Assembly: GCA_002631715.1 (NCBI GenBank)
Contig: MRSX01000011.1
Location: forward strand, 1-39,871
Reading direction: 5' to 3'
DNA from: Candidatus Porisulfidus sp. TsSOB
GTDB taxonomy: Bacteria > Pseudomonadota > Gammaproteobacteria > Poriferisulfidales > Poriferisulfidaceae
Length of the DNA stretch: 39,871 nucleotides
The position numbers were made by a program, and so were the translations under genes. This document shows positions 18,263-25,536 of the stretch, one piece after another. The notes beneath the pieces are model-generated. The model saw only the letters and a list, made by a program, of their open reading frames with translations, had not been told where the DNA came from and ran no database searches. Each line of letters begins with the position of its first letter. Positions within the stretch are counted from its first letter, which is position 1.

Positions 18263-18268
18263 ATCATA
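18263..18268 (-). promoter_or_regulatory. Putative rnpB -10 element inside the end of the rsmI region
   Basis: TATGAT on the minus strand lies 6-7 bases before the predicted 5' end of the RNase P RNA and just downstream of the rsmI stop at 18280. Only a poor -35 (CTGAAG, 18291-18286) is at correct spacing. The position relative to the mature 5' end is the main support. Confidence 0.4.
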
Positions 18269-18279
18269 CTCCCTGCCGG

Positions 18280-19122
18280 TCAGCGCTTCAGCGCCAGTGC
18301 GCGAGCGTACGCCGCCTTGTGCGTCGCGCCCAGGCAGTCCCGCGCCAAGGCGGCCGCCGTGCGCACCCCGACGCCCGCTTCGAGCAACGGCCCGAGGAAC
18401 GCGTCCAAGGTCTCGTCCGGGATACCCACCTCTTCTCTCGCGCCCTCGACCACCACCACGAACTCGCCGAGTTCGGGGATGCGTTCCGGGTCCAGTTCTT
18501 CCACCGGTCCGCGCCAGACTTGTTCGTGCTGCTTGGACAGCTCCCGCACCCAGACCACCTGCCGGTCTGCTTCCAGCTCCACCTTAAGATCTTGCGCCAG
18601 CGCACGGATCCGGTGCGGTGCTTCATATACTGCCCAAGTGCGCGTCTCACCGGCCAGTTCCGCAAGCCGCCGGCGTCGCGCCGGTGCGCGAGCCGGCAGG
18701 AATCCTTCGAACACGAACCGCGCGGCATCCAGCCCGGCGACCGACAGGGCCGCCACCACCGCGCACGGTCCCGGCAGCGGCACCACCGCGATCCCCTCCC
18801 GGAGCGCGGCTTCCACCAGCCACCGGCCGGGGTCGCTGACAAGCGGCGTGCCCGCGTCCGACACCAGCGCACCCGACGCACCCGAACGCAGGGATCGGAT
18901 CAGTGCAGAGGTCGTGCGCGCCTCGTTGCCGCGGTGCAGGCTGCGCAGGTTCGCTGCCGATCCCAGATGCGCCATCAGCTTGCGGGTATGCCGGGTATCC
19001 TCCGCCGCAACCCAAGTCACCGAGCACAGTACGTCGTGGGCCCGGACGCTCAGGTCGGACAGGTTTCCGATCGGCGTCGCCACCACGTACAGGGTCGAAG
19101 GCTCGGCGGTCCAGTCTGACAT
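18280..19122 (-). CDS. rsmI: 16S rRNA (cytidine1402-2'-O)-methyltransferase RsmI
   Basis: Tetrapyrrole-methylase-fold SAM enzyme giving the 2'-O-methyl of C1402; RsmH, in this window, adds the N4-methyl. Motifs are YVVATPIGNLSDLSVRA at the start, AAEDTRHTRKLMAHLG, LVSDAGTPLVSDPG (SAM-binding) and PLPGPCAVVAALSVAG, then FEGFLPARAPARRRRL. The open frame reaches 19599 but the ATG at 19122 (MSDWTAEP) has GGAGG 10 bases upstream and gives 280 aa, close to the 286 of E. coli. It is divergent from lpoA, as yraL/yraM are in E. coli. Confidence 0.95.
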   Translation of the reverse strand: MSDWTAEPSTLYVVATPIGNLSDLSVRAHDVLCSVTWVAAEDTRHTRKLMAHLGSAANLRSLHRGNEARTTSALIRSLRSGASGALVSDAGTPLVSDPGRWLVEAALREGIAVVPLPGPCAVVAALSVAGLDAARFVFEGFLPARAPARRRRLAELAGETRTWAVYEAPHRIRALAQDLKVELEADRQVVWVRELSKQHEQVWRGPVEELDPERIPELGEFVVVVEGAREEVGIPDETLDAFLGPLLEAGVGVRTAAALARDCLGATHKAAYARALALKR

Positions 19123-19225
19123 TGGGGCTTGTCCTCCAGCGCCGGGGGCGGCGCACACTTCATCATACCGGCTCTCCCGCCGGGCGGGGAGCCCAGCCTT
19201 TACAATAAGGTTTTCCTGTAAAGCC

Positions 19226-21037
19226 ATGTATTCGCGCTTTCTCCCGATTCTCCTGGCCGCCGTCTGGCTGGCCGGCTGCGCGGTCGCCCCACCGCCGGAC
19301 GAAGCGCCCTCCTGGGATGAAGTTCTGGCCCTGCCGCCGGACCAGGCTTGGGAGCGCACGCGCGAGTGGCCTGATGAAGAACGTGCACTGAAGCAGTTCG
19401 AACTGCTTCGCCAGTGGGCCGATCTTGAACGATGGATCGCGGTCTCGGCATGGCTGCCCGAATTCGACGCCTCCGTCCTCGACCCTGCCCAGCGAGGCCA
19501 ATTGCGGCTGATCCAGACACAGGCCCTGCTGTACGGCGGCGAAGAGCTCGCCGCGCTGACCGCGCTGTCGACCCTGCCCGACAACGACCCCGTACTCAAG
19601 TTGCGCGCCCAGATCTACAACCAGTTGGGCGATCCCGAAAATGCCCTGCGGGTCCGGCTGAGCCTCGCGGCGCGACCCGGCGATGCCAGTGAACGCGACG
19701 CACAGCACCGGCAGGCCTGGGGCAAACTGCTCGCGATGTCCCGCACCAACCTGCAGGCCTGGCGAGACCGCACCGGCGATGCGACCTGGCAGGGCTGGCT
19801 GGAACTGGCGTTGCTTGCGCGCCCCGACGCGCCCCGCAGCATCTCGTCGAAGGCGAAGCTCGAGGAATGGAAACAGCGCCATGAAGGACACCCGGCGTTC
19901 CGCTGGCTGCCAGCCCTTTCTGCTGCGTTCGAGCGGCTGGAGCCGGACTTGCGCAAGCTGGCCGCGCTGATTCCGGTCAGCGGAGATTTCGCACCGATCG
20001 GCCGCGCCATCCGCATCGGCATCGAGACCAGCATGCGGCAGCACAGCGGCAACGTGCCCGAGCTGCGCATCTATGACACCGGAGATCCGTCGCGGACCCC
20101 GACCGATCTGTACCGCCAAGCCGTGGCGGACGGCGCCCAGCGAATCATCGGCCCGTTCGACAAGGACGCGGTCATGCGGCTGGTGCGGACCGGGGAACTG
20201 CCGGTTGACACGATCAGCCTCAACTACCTGGACGCCTACTCCAAGGCACCCGGCATGCTTTACCAGTTCGGCCTGTTGCCGGAGGACGAGGCCGCCCAGG
20301 CTGCCGAGCGCGCGCTGGCCGAGGGCCGCCGCGCCGCCGTCGTGTTCGCGCCTGCCGGAACCTGGGGGCAACGCCTGGACCGGGCGTTCACCGAACGCTT
20401 CGAGGCCGGCGGCGGCACTGTCCGCGGGCACGGCTTCTACTTTGCGAACGCCTCCGACCACGCGGCCAAGATCAAGGACATCCTGAAACTTTCCGAAGGC
20501 GAAATGCGCAAGCAGAAGCTGGAGGAGGTGCTGGGCCGGGAGGTGATCTCCCGCCCGACCCGCCGGCAGGACATCGACATGGTGTTCCTGGCCTCCTCGC
20601 CGCGCAACGCGCGCCTGTTCAAGCCCCAGCTCGACTTCTACTACGCCGGCGACCTGCCGCTGTATGCCACCTCGCACATCTACACCGGCACCCCGAGCCC
20701 GCTGCAGGACCAGGACCTCGAAGGCACCCTGTTCTGCGACATCCCGCTGGTGCTGGACGACGAGTTGCGGGCGAAGCTGGGCGAGACTCTGGCCGTGCGG
20801 CGACTGCCGCGCTTCGCCGCGCTCGGCGCCGACGCCTATTTGCTGGCGATGAACCTGGACTATCTCAAGGCCTACCCGGAGGCCGCGCTCGACGGCTGGA
20901 CCGGCGGGTTGTCGCTACGCGAGGACCGCCGGGTGTTCCGCACCCTCGACTGGGCCCGCTTCACCGGCGGCCGCCCCCTGCCCGTGCCGGAGCCGGAACG
21001 CGGCGCCATCGTGCCACGCTACCGCACCCAGGACTGA
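19226..21037 (+). CDS. lpoA: Outer-membrane lipoprotein LpoA, activator of PBP1A
   Basis: LpoA reaches from the outer membrane through the wall and stimulates PBP1A. The 603-aa product opens with a lipoprotein signal peptide ending in the lipobox LAGC (Cys18); Ala at +2 predicts outer-membrane sorting. Residues about 30-240 are a helical, TPR-like N-terminal domain (LRAQIYNQLGDPENALRVRLSL). From about 250 a periplasmic-binding-protein-like domain follows (IALLIPVSGDFAPIG-type segment, LRIYDTGD, GAQRIIGPFDKDAV, LPEDEAAQAAERAL). It is shorter than E. coli LpoA (678). The frame is open to 18026, but that extension crosses rnpB and rsmI and is not coding. The usual next genes yraN and gmhA/diaA are absent. 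Confidence 0.92.
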   Translation: MYSRFLPILLAAVWLAGCAVAPPPDEAPSWDEVLALPPDQAWERTREWPDEERALKQFELLRQWADLERWIAVSAWLPEFDASVLDPAQRGQLRLIQTQALLYGGEELAALTALSTLPDNDPVLKLRAQIYNQLGDPENALRVRLSLAARPGDASERDAQHRQAWGKLLAMSRTNLQAWRDRTGDATWQGWLELALLARPDAPRSISSKAKLEEWKQRHEGHPAFRWLPALSAAFERLEPDLRKLAALIPVSGDFAPIGRAIRIGIETSMRQHSGNVPELRIYDTGDPSRTPTDLYRQAVADGAQRIIGPFDKDAVMRLVRTGELPVDTISLNYLDAYSKAPGMLYQFGLLPEDEAAQAAERALAEGRRAAVVFAPAGTWGQRLDRAFTERFEAGGGTVRGHGFYFANASDHAAKIKDILKLSEGEMRKQKLEEVLGREVISRPTRRQDIDMVFLASSPRNARLFKPQLDFYYAGDLPLYATSHIYTGTPSPLQDQDLEGTLFCDIPLVLDDELRAKLGETLAVRRLPRFAALGADAYLLAMNLDYLKAYPEAALDGWTGGLSLREDRRVFRTLDWARFTGGRPLPVPEPERGAIVPRYRTQD

Positions 21038-21075
21038 TCCGCAACCGGGCCGGCACGGCTCTGCATTAGAATAAA

Positions 21076-21093
21076 CAGTCCGAACCCGGACTG
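21076..21093 (+). promoter_or_regulatory. Leader hairpin next to the GPP34 start codon
   Basis: Perfect 7-bp inverted repeat CAGTCCG/CGGACTG with a 4-base loop ends 6 bases before the ATG at 21100. A -10-like TAGAAT (21067-21072) stands just before it without a good -35. No Shine-Dalgarno sequence is visible. The hairpin could influence start-site access. Confidence 0.4.
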
Positions 21094-21099
21094 CCACCC

Positions 21100-21726
21100 A
21101 TGCTGACCGTCACCGAAGACCTGCTGCTGCTCGTGTTGCAAAAGTACGGCGGGCGGTTCCGGAAGCACAGCGCGGAGATCCTGCGCCACACCCTGGTCGG
21201 CTCCGCCCTGCTCGACCTGGAATTGACCGACCGCATCGACACCGACCTCGAACACCTGGAGGTGGTCGACGCGACGCCCACGGGCAAGGCTTTTCTCGAC
21301 CCCTTGCTCGAAGAGATCGCAAGCAGCGAAAAGCCCCGGGATCTTTGGGACTGGTTGCAGACGCTGTCGCCCACGATGGGGGACGCGATCCGGGATAGCG
21401 CCGTCGAAAGCCTGGTCGGGCAAGGCATCCTGGAACGCCAGGGGTCATCCAAATCCCCACGCTATCGGTTAACCGGCGACGCTGGCCCGACCGACGCCCG
21501 GGAGCGCATCGAAAAGGTCCTGTTCTCCGAGGACGAGATCCCCACCCCCCAGGAAGTCGCGCTGATCTGTCTCGCCGACGCCTGCGACCTCCTGCGCACC
21601 CTGTTCAGAAAGAAGCGGATCAAGGCCGCCCTGCCCCGTCTGCAGCAGATCCGCAAGATGGAATTGGTGGGGGGCGGAACGGTTGCACACTTGGCGCTGT
21701 TGAGCCTCGAACGTTCCGCGCTGTAG
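21100..21726 (+). CDS. GPP34 (GOLPH3/Vps74-like) family protein
   Basis: 208-aa predicted soluble protein of the GPP34 family. The N-terminal signature LTVTEDLLLLVLQKYGGRF, then LVGSALLDLELTDRIDTDLEHLEVVDATPTG, closely follows the family pattern, including the later alternating helices and RLTGD-type segment. In eukaryotes GOLPH3/Vps74 binds phosphatidylinositol 4-phosphate on Golgi membranes; bacterial members have no settled role and, from memory, are commonest in actinomycetes. No signal peptide, membrane helix or catalytic motif is seen. It stands between lpoA and the TonB module. A membrane- or lipid-associated role is inference from the family name only. Confidence 0.85.
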   Translation: MLTVTEDLLLLVLQKYGGRFRKHSAEILRHTLVGSALLDLELTDRIDTDLEHLEVVDATPTGKAFLDPLLEEIASSEKPRDLWDWLQTLSPTMGDAIRDSAVESLVGQGILERQGSSKSPRYRLTGDAGPTDARERIEKVLFSEDEIPTPQEVALICLADACDLLRTLFRKKRIKAALPRLQQIRKMELVGGGTVAHLALLSLERSAL

Positions 21727-21804
21727 GCCGTTTTCGGGAGGGGGGATTTAATGATAGAGTACGAAACCGCATTTAATAAACTTAATAACAAGGCAGGGAG
21801 GAAC

Positions 21805-22593
21805 ATGGCCCACCCCGTTCATTGCTACCGCTCTCGGTTGCGCTTGATTCTCACCTGCAGCATTCTGGCTATCTCCGCCGGAGGGCTGGCAATAGCAGCA
21901 GACCTGTCGACACTTACCCGTCTCGCTGCAAATTCAACTATCCAGCAGGCAAGCGCCCAGGAAAAGATCGACCAGCTCGACGAGGCCGCGCAAGACGCCT
22001 ACGCCGATTACCGAGCGAAACTGATCGAACTGGAAAGCCTGCGCACCTACACCCGCCAGTTGCAGGCCCTGCTGGACACACAGCAGGCGCTGCTCGACAA
22101 CCTGGACGCGCAGATCCAGAAGACCGGCTCGATGGACCGCGAGCTGATCCCCCTGATGGAGCGCATGTACGACGCGCTCGGCACCCTGATCGAGCAGGAC
22201 ATGCCGTTTTTGGCGACCGAACGGGAGGACCGCCGCGAGCGCCTGCGCGGGATCCTGGACAACCCGGAACTGTCGCTCGCCACCAAGTACCGGAGCTTGT
22301 ACGAGGCCTACCAGATCGAACTGGACTACGGGCGCACCCTCGAGACCTACTCCGACACCCTGGAGGTTGACGGCAAGAGCCTGATGGTCACGATCCTGCG
22401 GGTCGGCCGGGTCGCGCTGTACGCGATGTCCGCCGACCGCAACATCATCTACGAGTGGAACAACGAGTCCCGGGAATGGCAACCGACCGATGGCCTGCGG
22501 CACGGCATCGAAAAGGCCGTCCGCATGGCGAAGAAACAGGTCGCGCCGGATCTCCTGGTGCTGTCTGTGCCGGCTCCGGAGGACGCGCCATGA
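21805..22593 (+). CDS. DUF3450 periplasmic protein of a TonB2-type system
   Basis: 262-aa secreted protein: basic N-terminus, hydrophobic signal segment (CSILAISAGGLAIA) and cleavage near AIAA-DLS, then a long coiled coil (about residues 35-110) and a mixed domain with EREDRRERLRGILDNPELSLATKYRSLYEAYQIELDYGRT, typical of DUF3450. Such proteins regularly precede the ttpC-exbB-exbD-tonB set in Vibrio and other marine gammaproteobacteria and are thought to help energise outer-membrane receptors. The start at 21805 has a GGGAGG site; the frame opens earlier at 21751 without one. ATGA overlap with the next gene. The AT-rich leader 21740-21804 probably holds the promoter. Confidence 0.85.
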   Translation: MAHPVHCYRSRLRLILTCSILAISAGGLAIAADLSTLTRLAANSTIQQASAQEKIDQLDEAAQDAYADYRAKLIELESLRTYTRQLQALLDTQQALLDNLDAQIQKTGSMDRELIPLMERMYDALGTLIEQDMPFLATEREDRRERLRGILDNPELSLATKYRSLYEAYQIELDYGRTLETYSDTLEVDGKSLMVTILRVGRVALYAMSADRNIIYEWNNESREWQPTDGLRHGIEKAVRMAKKQVAPDLLVLSVPAPEDAP

Positions 22594-23915
22594 TCCGGGT
22601 TGCAGTATTGGCACTGGCCGCCCTCGTTGCCCATACGGCGCAGGCGGCGCCGCTCGACGACCTGCTCAAGCGCATGCGCGCCGACCAGGTGCAGGAAACC
22701 AACGAGATTCACGAACGACTTGCGAAGTTCCGCGCCACGGCCAAGGAACGCGAGGCAATGCTCAAGGAGGTCAAGGGCCTGATCCGCCAGGAAGAGAAGC
22801 GCAGCCGCAACATGGAGAAGCGTTTCTCCCAGGGCGAAAAGGACCTGATCAGCAAGCGCGACAAGCTGGATGCCCTCACCGTGCACTACAAGGAAGTGCT
22901 GGCCACCGCCAAGTTGTGGGCGGGCGAGCTCAAGGGGCACTTCCTGCAGTCCCTGGTCAGCACGCAGATTCCCGACCGCATCGAACCGCTTGATGCGATC
23001 GCGGACGACGAGCACACGGCCACGATCGCGGACATGGACCACCTGCTGTACGCTGCCCTGGAGGAGGCAAGCCAACAGGGGCGGATCGTCCGGTTCAACA
23101 CCCAGGTCACCCAGCCCGACGGCACGCTCATCGACGCGTCGGTGATCCGGGTCGGCATCTTTACCGCCACGACGGAAGGCCAGTTCCTTAGCTTTACCGA
23201 GGATGCCCGGGACATGGTCATCCTCCCCCGCCAGCCGCCGGCTTCGCTGGTCGGCGTCGCAACCGACATGGGAGAAGCGACCGAAGGCCATACGCGGGCC
23301 GTCGTCGACCCGTCGCGCGGTGCCATTCTTTCACTGTTGGTGGACGCGCCGGACCTGATGGAACGGATCCAGCAGGGCGGCATGATCGGCTATTTGATCA
23401 TCGTGATCGGGGTGTTCGGCGTGCTGTTCGCAATCGGCCGCAGCATCGCGCTGGTGATTCACATGCAACGAGTTCGGAGCCAGCAGCGCGACGTCGATAA
23501 TCCGAACAAGAACAATGCGCTCGGCCGCATCGCCCAGGTCTACCAGAAACATGCGGACATGGATCCGGAGGCGCGCGAGGACCGGGTGCACGAAGCGATC
23601 AGCGAGGAGCTGCCGAAGCTCAACTGGGGCCTGAACATGCTTCGGGTGCTGGCCGCCGTCGCGCCGCTGCTCGGCCTGCTCGGCACCGTAACCGGCATGA
23701 TTCAGACCTTCCAGGCCATTACCCTGTTCGGCACCGGCGATCCACGCATGATGGCCGGCGGCATCAGCCAGGCCCTGGTCACCACCGCCCTCGGCCTTAG
23801 TGCCGCGGTCCCGATCCTGCTGCTGCTCACCGTGGCCCGCTCCTACAGCACGCGGATCCGCCAGATTATCGAGGAACAGAGCCTCGGGCTGCTGTCTCGC
23901 ACGAAGAGCCTATGA
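22590..23915 (+). CDS. TtpC-like long ExbB/TolQ/MotA-family proton channel protein
   Basis: 441 aa. A signal peptide (about 1-19, ending AQA) is followed by a periplasmic coiled coil (about 25-110) rich in Lys/Glu and a periplasmic domain to about 285. The C-terminal third is an ExbB/TolQ domain: TM1 near 290-315 (MIGYLIIVIGVFGVLFAIG), then NMLRVLAAVAPLLGLLGTVTGMIQTF and the last helix around ALVTTALGLSAAVPILLLL. In Vibrio, TtpC is an extra component required for TonB2-dependent uptake. Start ATGA overlaps the DUF3450 gene; the end overlaps exbB by ATGA. Confidence 0.88.
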   Translation: MIRVAVLALAALVAHTAQAAPLDDLLKRMRADQVQETNEIHERLAKFRATAKEREAMLKEVKGLIRQEEKRSRNMEKRFSQGEKDLISKRDKLDALTVHYKEVLATAKLWAGELKGHFLQSLVSTQIPDRIEPLDAIADDEHTATIADMDHLLYAALEEASQQGRIVRFNTQVTQPDGTLIDASVIRVGIFTATTEGQFLSFTEDARDMVILPRQPPASLVGVATDMGEATEGHTRAVVDPSRGAILSLLVDAPDLMERIQQGGMIGYLIIVIGVFGVLFAIGRSIALVIHMQRVRSQQRDVDNPNKNNALGRIAQVYQKHADMDPEAREDRVHEAISEELPKLNWGLNMLRVLAAVAPLLGLLGTVTGMIQTFQAITLFGTGDPRMMAGGISQALVTTALGLSAAVPILLLLTVARSYSTRIRQIIEEQSLGLLSRTKSL

Positions 23916-24475
23916 TCCAGGCCTGGCTTTACGAGCACTACTCGAACGTCGAAGCCTTGCTTTACACCGGCGGCGACGTGCTGATGATCCTGTTCGGCGT
24001 CGCTTTCCTGCTGTGGTGGTTCATCATCGAACGGCTGTGGTTCTTCTTCGGCCCGAGCCGCCACCGTCGGGACGCGCGGAACCTATCGGACAAACTGGAA
24101 CTGGTGCTCGCCTGGGAGGCGCGCTGGAGCGCACACCGGGCCCTCTGGGTGCGCCAGCGGTGGGTGTCCGAATCGCGCATCCGGGCCAATCACAGCATGC
24201 TGGCCATCAAGGGGCTGGTGCAGATCTGTCCCCTGCTCGGCCTGCTCGGCACCATCACCGGCATGGTCGAAGTGTTCTCGACCATGTCCATCACCGGCAA
24301 CAATAGCGCGCGCCTGCTGAGCGACGGCATCTCCCGCGCCACCTACCCGACCTTCGCCGGCCTGGTCATCGCCCTGTCCGGCTACTACTTCATCACGTTG
24401 TTCGAGCACCGCGCGCGGCGCGAGCTCGCGGCCCTGCGCGAGCACCTGCTGCTGCCGGCCCACATGCGCAAGTAA
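23912..24475 (+). CDS. exbB: ExbB2-type biopolymer transport protein
   Basis: 187-aa inner-membrane protein of the proton channel that powers TonB. Three hydrophobic segments: about 20-45 (VLMILFGVAFLLWWFIIERL), about 95-125 with the family motif LVQICPLLGLLGTITGMVEVF, and about 145-170 (TYPTFAGLVIALSGYYFITL). It is shorter than classical ExbB (244) and of the TonB2-system kind. It follows the long paralogue with an ATGA overlap and lies 27 bases before exbD. Two ExbB-domain proteins in one operon are normal for this system. Confidence 0.92.
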   Translation: MIQAWLYEHYSNVEALLYTGGDVLMILFGVAFLLWWFIIERLWFFFGPSRHRRDARNLSDKLELVLAWEARWSAHRALWVRQRWVSESRIRANHSMLAIKGLVQICPLLGLLGTITGMVEVFSTMSITGNNSARLLSDGISRATYPTFAGLVIALSGYYFITLFEHRARRELAALREHLLLPAHMRK

Positions 24476-24502
24476 TCCGGCACTGCACACCTCGGAATCA
24501 CC

Positions 24503-24913
24503 ATGAGAATCACCCGCCGCCGCGAAGCCGAAGAAGATCAGGGCGTGGACATCACCCCGCTGATCGACATCGTCTTCATCATGCTGATCTTCTTCATCGT
24601 GACCGCCTCCTTCGTTAAGGAGTCCGGCGTGGAGATCGATCGCCCGAAAGCGGATACGGCGGTCATGCAAAGCCAGGGGACGATCCTGATCGGCATCACC
24701 GCCGAGGACGAGGTCTGGATCAACCACCAGCCGGTAGACGTACGGTCCGTGCACGCGCACGTCATGCGACTGCAGGCCGAAAACCCACAGGGCGGCGTCG
24801 TCATCCAGGCTGACCGCGATTCCCGCAACGACATGCTGGTGCAAGTCATGGATCAGATCCGGCAGGCCGGGGTGGAGAAAATCGCCCTTGCGGCGAGCCC
24901 GGGTCAACAATGA
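24503..24913 (+). CDS. exbD: ExbD-type biopolymer transport protein
   Basis: 136-aa bitopic protein. The cytoplasmic N-terminus EEDQGVDITPLIDIVFIMLIF contains the conserved membrane Asp (in LIDIVF, about residue 23) that carries protons in ExbD/TolR/MotB channels. One TM helix spans about 19-39, followed by a periplasmic domain with VVIQADRDSRNDMLVQVMDQ, where the D-R pattern is typical of ExbD. Its stop overlaps the tonB start by ATGA. Confidence 0.94.
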   Translation: MRITRRREAEEDQGVDITPLIDIVFIMLIFFIVTASFVKESGVEIDRPKADTAVMQSQGTILIGITAEDEVWINHQPVDVRSVHAHVMRLQAENPQGGVVIQADRDSRNDMLVQVMDQIRQAGVEKIALAASPGQQ

Positions 24914-25536
24914 TTTTCCGGGACATCCTGCGGATTCCCCTGATCACGGCGGCGGCCGTCGCCACGGTCTTCGCCCTGTTCACCCTGATGTATTCGCTGG
25001 TGGTAACGGACCTGGCCGGCCTCAGGGATGCCACGGACTCGGTGCGCTTCGACTTCGTCCGCCTGCAGAAGAGGGATCTCACCCCGACCAAGCGCGAACT
25101 GCCTGACAAGCCGCAGAAGCCGAAGAAACCGAAGATGCCGGATACCCAGAGCGAGTCCGAATCCCTCAATCCGGACGGCATGAAATTCTCCACCTCCTCG
25201 GCCAACCCGTACAAGCTCGACCTGATGACCGGCGGCGACCTGTCGAAAGGCTGGGCCGGAACCCGCGACCCCTTGCCGATCATGCGCGTCACCCCGGTCT
25301 ACCCGTCGCGGGCGAGCCGCCGCGGCATCGAAGGCTGGGTCGAGGTCGCGTTCACGATCACCACCACCGGCTCTACCGAGAATCTCCAGGTCGTCGCCGA
25401 AGACCCGCCCGGCGTATTCAGCCGCGCGGCGATGAAGGCGGTGCGCAAGTGGAAGTACAAGCCGCAGGTGATCGATGGCAAGGTGCAGCCCCGTCCCAAT
25501 GTGCGCGTGATGCTCAAGTTCGAGCTTGAGAAATGA
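24910..25536 (+). CDS. tonB: TonB energy transducer (TonB2 type)
   Basis: 208 aa. N-terminal membrane anchor at about 10-33, a short Pro/Lys stretch (about 65-80, KPQKPKKPKKPKMP-like), and a C-terminal TonB domain from about 125: VTPVYPSRASRRGIEGWVEV, FTITTTGSTENLQVV, and AAMKAVRKWKYKPQV. The proline region is much shorter than in E. coli TonB, as usual for TonB2. It transfers proton-motive force to outer-membrane receptors; the FecA-like receptor at 34.9 kb is a likely client. ATGA overlaps on both sides. Confidence 0.93.
   Translation: MIFRDILRIPLITAAAVATVFALFTLMYSLVVTDLAGLRDATDSVRFDFVRLQKRDLTPTKRELPDKPQKPKKPKMPDTQSESESLNPDGMKFSTSSANPYKLDLMTGGDLSKGWAGTRDPLPIMRVTPVYPSRASRRGIEGWVEVAFTITTTGSTENLQVVAEDPPGVFSRAAMKAVRKWKYKPQVIDGKVQPRPNVRVMLKFELEK

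Noticed and set aside
19201..19206. TACAAT as a lpoA promoter
   Set aside because: No -35 at proper distance, and the start would leave a leader of about 13 bases without a clear ribosome site; too weak to list.
18026..19225. 400-codon upstream extension of the lpoA frame
   Set aside because: It runs across RNase P RNA and opposite rsmI. The lipoprotein signal peptide starts at 19226, so the extension is not coding.
19163..20677. 504-codon minus-strand open frame opposite lpoA
   Set aside because: Shadow of lpoA: composition is that of complementary high-GC codons and no domain is recognisable.
21747..21765. Fur box ahead of the DUF3450/TonB operon
   Set aside because: Only a half-site (TAATGATA) agrees with the consensus; the other half does not match.
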